Shown here: one piece after another, positions 37,568 through 46,379 of the stretch
Position numbering within the stretch: the first letter of the stretch is position 1
Layout: every line of letters starts with the position of its first letter
Assembly: GCA_902776185.1 (NCBI GenBank)
Contig: CACYPH010000001.1
Location: 99,940-163,939, forward strand
From: an uncultured Ruminococcus sp.
GTDB taxonomy: Bacteria > Bacillota > Clostridia > Oscillospirales > Acutalibacteraceae
Reading direction: 5' to 3'
Length of the DNA stretch: 64,000 bases
Notes under the pieces: model-generated
What the model saw: only the letters and a program-made list of their open reading frames with translations
Database searches by the model: none
What the model was told of the DNA's origin: nothing
Position numbers and translations under genes: made by a program

Positions 37568-37768
37568 GCCTTCCCCTCGGGGGGAAGGGGGACCGCGTCA
37601 GCGGTGGATGAGGGGCTTACCTATCCGATAAATCAATGATTCAAAGAGCGTGATGCATCAAATAATCGGATATAACAATTGATTGAAACTGAATCCGGGG
37701 CAATAACAGAAAAGCAAGCCCCTCATCAGTCACCTACGGTGACAGCTTCCCCCCAAGGGGAAGCCTCA
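37568..37768. repeat. MITE-like palindromic element (family B, copy 2)
   Basis: About 200 bp with the same blocks as 31908-32137: GCCTTCCCCTCGGGGGGAAG, GGATGAGGGGCTT, AGCCCCTCATCAGTCACC, GACAGCTTCCCC, GGGGAAGCCTCA. The last three bases provide the stop codon (TGA on the minus strand) of the cyclophilin gene, so the insertion point is exactly at the gene end. The inner about 80 bp differ from copy 1. Confidence 0.75.
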
Positions 37769-38500
37769 ATAAGTGGTGATCTCTACGGATGTGAGGGTGA
37801 TCTTCTCGACCGGGGTCTCGCCGTTTTTCTCGCACGCGGCGATCTTGTTGACGACGTCCATGCCCTCGTATACCTGACCGAATACGGTGTAGTCGCCGTT
37901 GAGCCAGTCATTGTTCGCCTGATTGATGTAGAACTGCGATCCGTTGGAATCGGGCATCGCGCTGTGCGCCATCGCTACCGCGCCGGGGGTGTTCAGCACA
38001 TAGTCGCTGATCTCGTAGCCGAAGCTTTCGCCGTAGATCGACTCGCCGCCGGTACCGTCAAAGTTGGTGTAGTCGCCGCCCTGGATCATGAAGTTCTCGA
38101 TCACGCGGTGGAAGATGGTGTTGTCATACTTGCCCGCCTTTGAGAGCGCGATGAAGTTGTTGACCGCCTTGGGCGCGACCTCGGGGAAGAACTTCATCTT
38201 GATGTCGCCGTAGGAGGTGTGGAGGATCGCGACGACGTCGCCCTTCTTGGGCTCTGCCGACTGATACTCGGTGTCGATTTTCGAGAGGTCCGCTGCCGGT
38301 ACCTCGCTGAGACTTTTGATGCTTCCGGATAAAACCATGCTGTAATCCCCGCTTTCTATCGGTTTTGCATCTTCTGTCGACGCTTCCTGTTCGCTCGACG
38401 CCTTCGAGGTGGTGCCTTTAGTGACGACCTCTTTGCCGCATCCTGCAAGGAGAGCGGCTGTCATCAGCAGACAGAGCGCGATCGTGATGAATCTTTTCAT
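37766..38500 (-). CDS. Lipoprotein peptidyl-prolyl cis-trans isomerase (cyclophilin)
   Basis: A 244-residue exported foldase. The lipoprotein signal ends LLAGC (Cys21), followed by a Ser/Glu-rich tether to about residue 75. The cyclophilin domain covers the rest: FFPEVAPKAVNNFIALSKAG, YDNTIFHRVIENFMIQGGDY, PGAVAMAHSAMPDSNGSQFY, VFGQVYEGMDVVNKI. The Arg of FHRV and the FMIQGGD motif are the catalytic signature. ATG at 38498-38500 with AAAGGA. It likely helps fold surface proteins outside the membrane. Confidence 0.92.
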   Translation of the reverse strand: MKRFITIALCLLMTAALLAGCGKEVVTKGTTSKASSEQEASTEDAKPIESGDYSMVLSGSIKSLSEVPAADLSKIDTEYQSAEPKKGDVVAILHTSYGDIKMKFFPEVAPKAVNNFIALSKAGKYDNTIFHRVIENFMIQGGDYTNFDGTGGESIYGESFGYEISDYVLNTPGAVAMAHSAMPDSNGSQFYINQANNDWLNGDYTVFGQVYEGMDVVNKIAACEKNGETPVEKITLTSVEITTY

Positions 38501-38675
38501 GTTATGTTCCTTTCTTTACTGCAGCCGCCTGTGAATAGGATAAGTGCGCGGCCGCGATATCGCTTCTATTGTAATACATTTCGGCGGCGTTTTCAATAGT
38601 GACAGATAAAAATGTCATATCCTCCCGCAGGAATTCATAAATTTGTACTATGAAAAAAGCTCAGGAGGAAACGAA

Positions 38676-39605
38676 ATGACAGAATATCTCCCCGAGGGAA
38701 AACGCATCCATACACAGCGGAATCTGGAGGCGCTCAGCTCGCCGCAAACGCTCAGAGAGGCGATGGAGCGCGGCGAGATCATCGAAGCAAGGGCGATCAT
38801 GTGTGACAGCGAGCATAACCTTTCTGTCGACCTCGGCTGTATGCGCGGCTTTGTCCCGCGCGAGGAGGGCGCGGTCGGTATCCGCGAGGGTACGGTCAGG
38901 GATATTGCCGTCATCTCGCGCGTCGGCAGGGATATCTGCTTTATCGTCACCGATATCGTCACGGATGCAAAGGGGCGCGAGCTTGCGATCCTCTCTCGCG
39001 CCGCTGCCCAGCGCAGGTGCATCGCCGATTATGTGAACGGGCTTTGTGCGGGCGATATCATCGAAACACGGGTGACCCACCTCGAGCCCTTCGGCGCATT
39101 CTGCGATATCGGCTGCGGCGTGGTCGCCTTAATGCCCATCGACACCATCTCCGTGTCGCGCATCGAGCATCCCGATGAACGCTTTGTCGTCGGTCAGGAC
39201 ATCCGTGCGGTCGTCAAGTCGCGCGTCGGCACGCGCATCACCTTAAGCCACAAGGAGCTGCTCGGCACATGGGAGCAGAACGCCGCGGATTATGCGGTCG
39301 GCGAGACCGTCGCGGGGGTCATCCGTTCGGTGGAGAACTACGGCGCTTTCGTCGAGCTGACGCCGAATCTCGCAGGGCTCGCGGAGCTGAGAGATCACCT
39401 GAAGGTCGGCGCTGCCGCCAGTGTGTACATCAAGAGCATCATCCCGCACCGCATGAAGATCAAGCTGATTATCATCGATACCTTCGACCGACCCGCTGTG
39501 CCTGCTCCGCCGCGGTATTTCATCGAGGGCGGACACATCGACCGCTTTGTTTATTCGCCCGAGGGATGCGAGAAAACCATCGTCACGGATTTTTTAGAAC
39601 AATAG
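38676..39605 (+). CDS. S1 RNA-binding domain protein (ribosomal protein S1-like)
   Basis: A 309-residue protein with about three S1-type OB folds: about 30-105 (ARAIMCDSEHNLSVDLGCMR, GFVPREEG), 113-190 (IIETRVTHLEPFGAFCDIGC, then KSRVGTRITLSHKELLGTWE) and 203-270 (GETVAGVIRSVENYGAFVEL). The short form is common in Clostridia, often as an S1 homologue of unknown precise role in translation or RNA turnover. Start ATG 38676 with AGGAGG. It ends just before the rmuC promoter. Confidence 0.87.
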   Translation: MTEYLPEGKRIHTQRNLEALSSPQTLREAMERGEIIEARAIMCDSEHNLSVDLGCMRGFVPREEGAVGIREGTVRDIAVISRVGRDICFIVTDIVTDAKGRELAILSRAAAQRRCIADYVNGLCAGDIIETRVTHLEPFGAFCDIGCGVVALMPIDTISVSRIEHPDERFVVGQDIRAVVKSRVGTRITLSHKELLGTWEQNAADYAVGETVAGVIRSVENYGAFVELTPNLAGLAELRDHLKVGAAASVYIKSIIPHRMKIKLIIIDTFDRPAVPAPPRYFIEGGHIDRFVYSPEGCEKTIVTDFLEQ

Positions 39606-39606
39606 T

Positions 39607-39635
39607 TTGACAATTAGACGCACAGGGTGTATAAT
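39607..39635 (+). promoter_or_regulatory. Consensus sigma-A promoter of rmuC
   Basis: TTGACA (39607-39612), 17-bp spacer, TATAAT (39630-39635), starting two bases after the stop of the S1-domain gene. Confidence 0.85.
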
Positions 39636-39656
39636 AGTTCCGAAAAGAGGTGCGCT

Positions 39657-40859
39657 ATGGAACTGTATCAATTCATCCTGCTGGTCGGACTGTTGATCGC
39701 GGCGATCGTGATCGGCGTCGCGGCAATTGTCATAATTCTTAAAAAGAATAATAGTGGTGCTGACCTGAGCCGTCTGCGTCAGGATATCGTGCTGGAAAAC
39801 CAGAACTCTGTCCGCAACATGGGCGAGATGATCGCTGTATCCCAGAGCGAGAAGCTCTCCCATATGGAGGAGCGGCTCAAGACTTTTTCGCTCGAAAATG
39901 AGCAGAAGCTCGACAACATCCGCCGCACAATGGAGCAGGGACTCTCGAATATCCGCGAGGATAACAACAAACAGCTCGCCGAGATGCGCTCAACGGTGGA
40001 TGAGAAGCTCCAGAAAACGCTTGAGGATAAAATGAACAAGAGCTTTGCGCTGGTGAACGAGCGGCTCGAGCAGGTGTACAAAGGTCTCGGAGAGATGCAG
40101 ACCCTCGCTGTGGGCGTCGGCGACCTCAAAAAGGTGCTCTCTAACGTCAAGACCCGCGGCATCGTCGGAGAGATCCGGCTCGGCAGTATCCTCGACGAGA
40201 TCCTCACCCCCGATCAGTACGAGGTGAACGTCTGTACCAAGAAGGGCTCGCGCGAGGTCGTGGAATTCGCGATCAAGCTGCCCGCCCATGACGACGGCTT
40301 TATCTGGCTGCCGATCGATTCCAAATTCCCCGGCGACGCCTATGCCGCCCTGCGCGATGCGTATGACAGCGGCTCTAAGGAGGCGGTCGACGCCGCCGCG
40401 AAGAACCTGATCAATACCGTCCGCCGCGAGGCAAAGGATATCCGCGATAAGTATATCTGCCCGCCCGATACGACGGAATTTGCGATCATGTTCCTGCCGT
40501 TCGAGGGCTTGTACAGCGAGGTCGTCAACCGCGGGATGGTAGAGGTCTTACAGCGCGACTACAAGGTCAATATCGCCGGCCCGTCCACCATGGCGGCGCT
40601 GCTCAATTCCATCCAGATGGGCTTTAGAACGCTTGCGGTGCAGAAGCGGAGTGCAGAGGTCTGGGAGATCCTCGGCTCGGTCAAGACGGAATTTGACAAG
40701 TTCAACGAGGTGCTGACCCTGACCCAGCAGCGCATCGATCAGGCGAACCGCGAGCTGGACAAGCTCGTCGGCGTGCGCTCGCGCCAGATCAGCCGCAAGC
40801 TCTCCGCGGTGGAGAGAAGCGCTCCGGGCACGCCGCTGTTGGATGCCCCCGGTGAGTAA
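39657..40859 (+). CDS. rmuC: RmuC family DNA recombination protein
   Basis: A 400-residue protein. The N-terminal membrane helix (FILLVGLLIAAIVIGVAAIV) is followed by a long coiled coil (about 45-130). The RmuC nuclease-like domain follows, with VGEIRLGSILDEILTPDQYE, LPIDSKFPGDAY and TEFAIMFLPFEGLYSEV, the family signature. RmuC limits inversions at short repeats in E. coli; the mechanism is not fully known. Start ATG 39657 with AAAGAGG. It is monocistronic with its own promoter and terminator. Confidence 0.94.
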   Translation: MELYQFILLVGLLIAAIVIGVAAIVIILKKNNSGADLSRLRQDIVLENQNSVRNMGEMIAVSQSEKLSHMEERLKTFSLENEQKLDNIRRTMEQGLSNIREDNNKQLAEMRSTVDEKLQKTLEDKMNKSFALVNERLEQVYKGLGEMQTLAVGVGDLKKVLSNVKTRGIVGEIRLGSILDEILTPDQYEVNVCTKKGSREVVEFAIKLPAHDDGFIWLPIDSKFPGDAYAALRDAYDSGSKEAVDAAAKNLINTVRREAKDIRDKYICPPDTTEFAIMFLPFEGLYSEVVNRGMVEVLQRDYKVNIAGPSTMAALLNSIQMGFRTLAVQKRSAEVWEILGSVKTEFDKFNEVLTLTQQRIDQANRELDKLVGVRSRQISRKLSAVERSAPGTPLLDAPGE

Positions 40860-40879
40860 CAACTTCATAGGACGATCTC

Positions 40880-40920
40880 TTCCCTTGCTTGGTACAACTT
40901 TATCCGGCAAGGGAATTTTT
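40880..40920 (+). terminator. Rho-independent terminator after rmuC
   Basis: TTCCCTTGC and GCAAGGGAA pair over 9 bp around an 18-nt loop, followed by TTTTT. 40921-41078 holds nothing I can name. Confidence 0.8.
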
Positions 40921-41078
40921 ATGCGCTCCGAGCGGCAGAACGTCAGTCAGCCTCAGGGGTAAAAACGGCTGTTTTCCGCGATTTCCGGCACTTTTGATGC
41001 GTTATCGGGGGGGAGGTACAGCACTTGTAAAAAATCGGCAAATCCTTTGAAAAAACCATGCCGGTCGACAGAGTTTTG

Positions 41079-41283
41079 TTGACTTTGCGCAATATTATGG
41101 TATAATAATATAGTCTATATATAATGGGTAATTGTTGATTTGACGCAATCCGACTGTAACGCTCTTTTCCGTCAGCAGATTTTGCTTTTCGGCGGAATCA
41201 TTATTCCGGCTCCTGCGCCCTATCAGCGGCGCTGATGCGCTGTCAAATCCAACTGCCCTCAATCGTAAGGAGCATTCTTCGAT
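41079..41283 (+). promoter_or_regulatory. Promoter and long leader of the exopolysaccharide locus
   Basis: TTGACT (41079-41084), 16-bp spacer, TATAAT (41101-41106). The roughly 170-nt untranslated leader contains inverted repeats, including ATCAGC-ggc-GCTGAT near 41222, then TAAGGAG before the first gene. Long leaders before capsule operons often carry anti-termination or attenuation signals, but I recognise none here. Confidence 0.6.
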
Positions 41284-42060
41284 ATGGAAATGAAGCAAAG
41301 ACGCAAATCCGAAAAAGAAATAGATATCATGCCCCTCCTGAAAACGCTGTTGTCCAGGGTATGGATGATGATCTTGGTGGGACTGATCGCGGCGGGCGCC
41401 GTATTCGGCGTGACCACGCTCACGATCAAGCCGACCTACCGATGCGGCTTTACCGCCTATGTCAACAACCAGCATTCTCAGGCGAGCAAGGACATGCTGT
41501 CAAACTCCGATCTGATCGCCGCCCAGCAGCTGGTCAAGACCTTCAGCTATATCATCCGCAGCAATTCGGTCCTGCAGGCGTCGCTCAAGTCGATCGACTC
41601 TGATATCGATTACCACGAGCTCAGCGGTATGGTCACTACCCAGATCCGCGACGAAACCGAGCTGATCACGGTCTATGTCGAGAACGAGGATCCTCAGCTT
41701 GCCTATGAGCTTGCGGATGCGATCGCCAAAACCGCCCCTTCCTACGTTTCGGATATCGTCGAAGGCAGCTCGATGAAGATTGTCGATTATCCGGAATTTT
41801 CGAACAGACGCTATAAGCCCAATTACCTTAGGTTCTCGATCATCGGTTTTCTGGTCGGCGCGCTGCTGGTCGCCGTGCTGGTGACGATCCGCTTCTTCCG
41901 TGACGACACGATCAAGAACGAGAGCGAGCTGGAGATGCGCTTTGCGCTGCCGGTACTCGGCGTCATCCCCGATATCAACCAGATCAAGGACTCCGGCTCT
42001 TACTACAGCAGTAACTACGGTAATTCCTACGCATACAGTAAGACGCAGAAAACAGAATGA
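41284..42060 (+). CDS. Polysaccharide chain-length regulator / BY-kinase modulator (YveK/CpsC-like)
   Basis: A 258-residue Wzz-type membrane protein. The first membrane helix is at about 28-47 (VWMMILVGLIAAGAVFGVTT) and the second at about 188-208 (FSIIGFLVGALLVAVLVTIR). Between them is an extracellular loop rich in helices (SNSDLIAAQQLVKTFSYIIR). A cytoplasmic tail with many Tyr/Ser ends it (GSYYSSNYGNSYAYS). It should activate the tyrosine kinase encoded next. It starts at ATG 41284 or 41290. Confidence 0.88.
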   Translation: MEMKQRRKSEKEIDIMPLLKTLLSRVWMMILVGLIAAGAVFGVTTLTIKPTYRCGFTAYVNNQHSQASKDMLSNSDLIAAQQLVKTFSYIIRSNSVLQASLKSIDSDIDYHELSGMVTTQIRDETELITVYVENEDPQLAYELADAIAKTAPSYVSDIVEGSSMKIVDYPEFSNRRYKPNYLRFSIIGFLVGALLVAVLVTIRFFRDDTIKNESELEMRFALPVLGVIPDINQIKDSGSYYSSNYGNSYAYSKTQKTE

Positions 42061-42077
42061 GTGAGGAGGGCTGAACA

Positions 42078-42821
42078 GTGAAAAACAAAAAATCGAACAT
42101 AAAGGTGTTTGACGCAAAAACCATGCTCCTTTCCGATAAATCGCCGTTCTCCGTTCAAGAGGCGTATAAGACGCTGAGAACGAACGTATCCTTCTCGCTG
42201 CCCGGCACCGGCTGCAAGTGCATCGGTATCGTATCGGCGAACCGCAGCGACGGCAAAAGCTCGATCGCGTCCAACCTCTCTATTTCGCTGGCGCAGCTGA
42301 ACAAACGCGTCGTTCTGGTCGACTGCGATCTGCGCCTTCCCACAATCGCCAAGAAGTTCGATGTGCGTTCGACTCCCGGCCTCTCCAACTACCTTTCCGG
42401 CGGCGTGACCGAGATCCCCGTGATCCATGAAGAGAGCCGGGGACTGGATATCATCCCTCCGGGCAATATCCCGCCGGATTCCACCACGCTGATCAGCTCC
42501 AAGGAGATGATCGACATGGTCAAGGAGCTCAAGCAGACCTACGACTATATCGTATTCGACTTCCCGCCCATCAATATCGTTTCCGACGCGATGCTGCTGT
42601 CCGATATCATAGACGGTTATCTGGTCGTCGTCAGACAGGATTCCTCCGAGTATCAGATGGTAGAGGAAACCATCCGTCAGATGCGTTTTGCGGACGCAAA
42701 GGTCATCGGCTTCGTCTATAACGGCAAGGGCAGCGTCAAGAAGTACTATAAGAGAAACTACTACAAGAACTATAAGTATTATTCCTATTATAAGAAGAGC
42801 AGCACAACCGAGAAACAGTAA
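42078..42821 (+). CDS. Capsular BY-kinase (CapB/CpsD-like tyrosine autokinase)
   Basis: A 247-residue cytoplasmic ATPase-type tyrosine kinase. Walker A is in GIVSANRSDGKSSIASNLSI (residues about 54-70), with SDGKSS in place of the common GEGKST. Walker A' is VVLVDCDLRLP near 82 and Walker B is YDYIVFDFPP near 156. The C-terminus is a tyrosine cluster (YYKRNYYKNYKYYSYYKK), the autophosphorylation tail. It works with the upstream membrane modulator to control chain length. GTGAGGAGGG precedes the ATG. Confidence 0.92.
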   Translation: MKNKKSNIKVFDAKTMLLSDKSPFSVQEAYKTLRTNVSFSLPGTGCKCIGIVSANRSDGKSSIASNLSISLAQLNKRVVLVDCDLRLPTIAKKFDVRSTPGLSNYLSGGVTEIPVIHEESRGLDIIPPGNIPPDSTTLISSKEMIDMVKELKQTYDYIVFDFPPINIVSDAMLLSDIIDGYLVVVRQDSSEYQMVEETIRQMRFADAKVIGFVYNGKGSVKKYYKRNYYKNYKYYSYYKKSSTTEKQ

Positions 42822-42857
42822 TCGTGCTGAAATCATCGGGCAAAGGAGGGGACTGCT

Positions 42858-43493
42858 ATCTACAGAAAAGGTATCAAACGAATGCTGGGCATTGTATTGT
42901 CGGCGCTCGGACTGATCATTTTGTTCCCTTTGATGCTGATCGTCGCCGTGCTGATCAAGCTCAGCTCGCCCGGCCCCGTGATCTTTCGTCAGGAGAGGCT
43001 CGGCAGAGACGGCAGGGTTTTTGTCATGTACAAATTCCGCAGCATGAAGATCAATTCGGAGCATACCGGTTCCGGCGTCTACTCCGGCAAGGGCGATGCA
43101 CGCGTCACCGGACTGGGCAGATTCCTGCGCGCGACCAGTATCGATGAGCTGCCCCAACTGTGGAATATCCTCAGGGGAGATATGAGCTTTATCGGTCCGC
43201 GGCCGCCGCTGACCTATCATCCCTGGCCAATCGAAGAGTATACGGATGAACAGCGCAGGATGTTTGACGTCCGTCCCGGACTGACCGGATGGGCTCAGGT
43301 CCACGGCAGAAAATGCGTCGAGTGGACCAACAGAATCGCGATGAACGTCTGGTATGTCGACCATGTGTCGTTTTTGCTGGACATAAAAATCCTTCTGCTG
43401 ACGGTGGCATGTGTCGTCACCAACCATGATAATAAGAATGTGGGCGCAACCGTTTCAGATACACATTCCACTTTAGATAAACAGGAGAGTTGA
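42858..43493 (+). CDS. Initiating sugar-phosphate transferase (bacterial sugar transferase family)
   Basis: Membrane enzyme that moves a sugar-1-phosphate to undecaprenyl phosphate to start repeat-unit synthesis. One N-terminal hydrophobic segment ([20 protein letters not shown]), then the catalytic block [47 protein letters not shown] and GPRPPL, as in WbaP/ExoY short forms. The usual start codon is not obvious: AAAGGAGGGG at 42842-42851 points to ATC at 42858-42860, giving [12 protein letters not shown], which matches where family members begin. The first ATG (42882) has only a weak AAAAGG. The start is uncertain. Confidence 0.88.
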   Translation: MYRKGIKRMLGIVLSALGLIILFPLMLIVAVLIKLSSPGPVIFRQERLGRDGRVFVMYKFRSMKINSEHTGSGVYSGKGDARVTGLGRFLRATSIDELPQLWNILRGDMSFIGPRPPLTYHPWPIEEYTDEQRRMFDVRPGLTGWAQVHGRKCVEWTNRIAMNVWYVDHVSFLLDIKILLLTVACVVTNHDNKNVGATVSDTHSTLDKQES

Positions 43494-43497
43494 TGAA

Positions 43498-44313
43498 ATG
43501 TCAATCAAATTGATGTACATCACCAACCGTACTCAAGTTGCGCTGATCGCTGAAAAATCCGGCGTCGATCGGATTTTCATCGACATGGAGTACATAGGCA
43601 AAGCGGAGCGGCAGTGCGGTATGGATACCGTCAAATCGCATCATACCGTCGAGGACGTCAAAAATATCCGAGGGGTCCTCAGGGACGCGGAGCTGCTCGT
43701 GCGCTGCAACGCGATATACGAGGGCTCAAAGGACGAGATCGACGCGATCGTTGACGCGGGCGCCGACATCGTGATGCTGCCGTATTTTAAGACGGTGGAC
43801 GAGGTCAAAACCTTCCTCGGGATCATCGGCGGCAGAGTCAAAACCTGCCTGCTGGTAGAGACCCCCGGCGCGGTAGACGCGATCGATGAGATCCTCGCAC
43901 TCGACGGCATCGACGAGGTGCATATCGGGATCAATGATCTGAGCCTCGGCTACGGCAAAAAGTTCCTCTTCGAAGAGCTTGCCGACGGCATGGTCGACTA
44001 CATCTGTTCAAAGGTAAAAGAAAAAGGGATTCCCTACGGCTTCGGCGGAATCGCCTCTCTCGGCAGGGGCAGGCTGACGTCCGAGTATGTCATCATGGAG
44101 CATTACCGACTGGGCTCTACGCGCGCGATCCTTTCGCGCAGCTTCTGCAACACCGAGAATATGCACGATCTGCAGGCGATCAAAACCGTTTTTGTCAACG
44201 GTGTCAAGGCGATCCGCGAGTACGAGGAGTACTGCAGAACGCACCCGGAGCTGTGGGAGAATAATCAGAAAGAGGCGGCAGAGATCATCATGCAGATTGC
44301 CGCCGGAGGGTAA
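43498..44313 (+). CDS. HpcH/HpaI aldolase-lyase family protein
   Basis: A 271-residue (beta/alpha)8 enzyme of the class II aldolase / citrate lyase-beta family. Metal-binding positions fit LLVETPGAVDAIDEI (Glu near 121) and VHIGINDLSLGYGKKF (Asp near 147), and the arginine is in LLVRCNAIYEGS near 63. Such enzymes join or cleave pyruvate and an aldehyde to give 4-hydroxy-2-oxo acids. It lies inside the polysaccharide locus, five bases after the sugar transferase and two before a 2-hydroxyacid dehydrogenase. This suggests a two-step route to an acid substituent of the glycan (inference). Confidence 0.82.
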   Translation: MSIKLMYITNRTQVALIAEKSGVDRIFIDMEYIGKAERQCGMDTVKSHHTVEDVKNIRGVLRDAELLVRCNAIYEGSKDEIDAIVDAGADIVMLPYFKTVDEVKTFLGIIGGRVKTCLLVETPGAVDAIDEILALDGIDEVHIGINDLSLGYGKKFLFEELADGMVDYICSKVKEKGIPYGFGGIASLGRGRLTSEYVIMEHYRLGSTRAILSRSFCNTENMHDLQAIKTVFVNGVKAIREYEEYCRTHPELWENNQKEAAEIIMQIAAGG

Positions 44314-44314
44314 G

Positions 44315-45268
44315 ATGAATCTGCTGTTGACCGGCGCGTGGCGCGACGCAAAGAAATACATTCCCCTGCTGGAGAAACACGGTCACAAGGTCGTTTTCAT
44401 GCAGAATGAAGCGGATGCGCTTCCCTGCGATCCCGGGTGGGTCGAGGGCGCGGTCTGCAACGGACTGTTCCTCAGCCATAACGCCGAGAGCTTTTCGTCG
44501 CTCAGGTATGTTCAGCTGACAAGCGCGGGCTATGACCGCGTGTCGCTGGAGGACTTTATTCGGCGGGGCGTCACGGTGAACAATGCGCGCGGCGTCTACA
44601 GTATCCCCATGGCGGAGCATGCCGTGGCCTGTGTCCTGTATTTTTTCCGGCACGGCAAAGGCTTCTTTGAAAAACAAAAACAGCATCTTTGGCAAAAAGA
44701 CCGGGACCTGCGCGAGCTTTGCGGCAGCACGGTGTGTATCATCGGCTGCGGCAGCGTCGGCACCGAATGTGCAAAGCGATTCAGTGCGTTCGGGTGCAAG
44801 GTGATCGGTATTGATACAGAGAGTTCTCAAAAGCAGTATTACGACAGAATCGATCAGATCGAGGAGACGGATCGGGCGATTTCCCGGGCGGACGCGGTGA
44901 TCCTCACCCTTCCGCTGACAGAAAGCACGGCGGGACTGGCGGACGAGAGGTTTTTCGGCGCTTTAAAGGACGGCTGTGTGCTGGTGAATATCGCCCGCGG
45001 CGGGATCGTTTGCACCGACGCGCTGATCAAAGCCCTGTCTGAGCGCGAGCTGTATGCGGCGCTGGATGTTTTTGAGGAAGAGCCCCTCGATGAGGCAAGC
45101 CCCCTGTGGGCGATGGAGAATGTCCTTGTCACTCCGCATAACAGCTTTGTTTCCGACAAAACGGCCGACAGGCTGTCAGAGCTGATCCTCAAAGGATTGA
45201 CAGGAAGAACAGGAGGAGACACACTTGAAGATTCTGGTAGTATCTCCCAAAAACAAAACCGTATATAA
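44315..45268 (+). CDS. D-2-hydroxyacid dehydrogenase family protein
   Basis: A 317-residue NAD-dependent dehydrogenase. The Rossmann motif VCIIGCGSVGTECAKRFSAF is near residue 140-160. Catalytic residues are Arg in NIARGGIV near 229, Glu in FEEEPLDEASP near 257, and His in VLVTPHNSFVSD near 275. The start is ATG 44315 after GGAGGG; the frame is open upstream inside the previous gene but that is not expected to be coding. Its 3' end overlaps the next glycosyltransferase by 44 nt. Together with the aldolase it could make a 2,4-dihydroxy acid. Confidence 0.85.
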   Translation: MNLLLTGAWRDAKKYIPLLEKHGHKVVFMQNEADALPCDPGWVEGAVCNGLFLSHNAESFSSLRYVQLTSAGYDRVSLEDFIRRGVTVNNARGVYSIPMAEHAVACVLYFFRHGKGFFEKQKQHLWQKDRDLRELCGSTVCIIGCGSVGTECAKRFSAFGCKVIGIDTESSQKQYYDRIDQIEETDRAISRADAVILTLPLTESTAGLADERFFGALKDGCVLVNIARGGIVCTDALIKALSERELYAALDVFEEEPLDEASPLWAMENVLVTPHNSFVSDKTADRLSELILKGLTGRTGGDTLEDSGSISQKQNRI

Positions 45269-46331
45269 CTTTCGCGGCGATTTGATCAAGGACATGATCG
45301 CTGCGGGTCACGAGGTGTATGTGACCGGTCCCAACAGGGATTTTTACGACGAGGTCATGGCGCTGGGAGTCAAAGAGTTCTTTGAGATCTCCCTCGTCAA
45401 GGACAATACCAATCCCTTCGGCGACGTTCAGTATCTGAAGCGCCTGACGGCGTGCATGAAGGCGCTTTCGCCCGATCTGGTGTTCAGCTATACCGTAAAG
45501 CCGGTGATCTACGGGTCGCTCGCCGCATCCAAGGCAGGCGTGGGCCGTATCTACGGCATGATCACCGGGCTGGGCAGAGCCTATTCCGCAGCGGGAAAAA
45601 AGGCGATGCTGGTGCGTGCGGTGACAAAACGCCTGTATAAGCCCGCCCTCAAAAAATGCAGCAAGGTGATCTTTCAGAATCCCGACGATGCGCGACAGCT
45701 TGTGAAAATGGGATGTCTTTGTGAGAAAAAGATTGAGCGTGTCAACGGCTCGGGCGTCAATATGGAGCGCTTCAAAAGAACGCCTCTGCCCGCTGAAACG
45801 GTTTTCCTGATGGTCAGCCGGATCATCCGTGAAAAAGGCGTGATCGAATACTGCGAAGCTGCAAAAGAAGTGAAAGCAAGCTATCCCTCGGCACGGTTTG
45901 TTCTGCTGGGCGCGTTTGACAGCGCTATCGGCGGACTCAGCCCCGAGGATATCAGAGAATATACCGACAGCGGGATCGTTGAGATCCCCGGCGAGGAAAA
46001 GGATCCTGTTCGGTTCTACGGCGACAGCACCGTTTTTGTGTTGCCCTCCTACTACCGCGAAGGTCTGCCCCGCACAATACTCGAGGCGATGTCCTGCGGC
46101 CGCCCGGTGATCACCACCGACTGGACCGGCTGCCGCGAGACGGTCGAGGACGGCGTGAACGGTTATCTCATCCCCGTCAAAGACCCCGGCGCGCTTGCCG
46201 ACAGGATGACGCGCCTGATCGAGGACAGAGCGCTGCTCGAAAAAATGGGCGATGCGTCGTACCGGATCTGTAAGGAGCGATTCGACGTCGATATCGTCAA
46301 CCGCCGGATGCGTGAGATCCTGGGTTATTGA
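45225..46331 (+). CDS. Glycosyltransferase family 4
   Basis: A 368-residue GT-B enzyme. The N-terminus MKILVVSPKNKTVYNFRGDL and SYTVKPVIYGSLAASKAGVG, RIYGMITGLG are typical of CapM/EpsD-like transferases acting on lipid-linked sugars. The C-terminal donor site has LPSYYREGLPRTILEAMSCG near 270-290 with the EX7E-type glutamates, and GRPVITTDWTGCRETV. The start is TTG 45225 with GGAGGAG. It overlaps the dehydrogenase gene. The sugar is unknown. Confidence 0.9.
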   Translation: MKILVVSPKNKTVYNFRGDLIKDMIAAGHEVYVTGPNRDFYDEVMALGVKEFFEISLVKDNTNPFGDVQYLKRLTACMKALSPDLVFSYTVKPVIYGSLAASKAGVGRIYGMITGLGRAYSAAGKKAMLVRAVTKRLYKPALKKCSKVIFQNPDDARQLVKMGCLCEKKIERVNGSGVNMERFKRTPLPAETVFLMVSRIIREKGVIEYCEAAKEVKASYPSARFVLLGAFDSAIGGLSPEDIREYTDSGIVEIPGEEKDPVRFYGDSTVFVLPSYYREGLPRTILEAMSCGRPVITTDWTGCRETVEDGVNGYLIPVKDPGALADRMTRLIEDRALLEKMGDASYRICKERFDVDIVNRRMREILGY

Positions 46332-46379
46332 TCCGGATCCTGTCCGCTGTATCGGCTCAATTGTCAGCGGAGGTCACCA

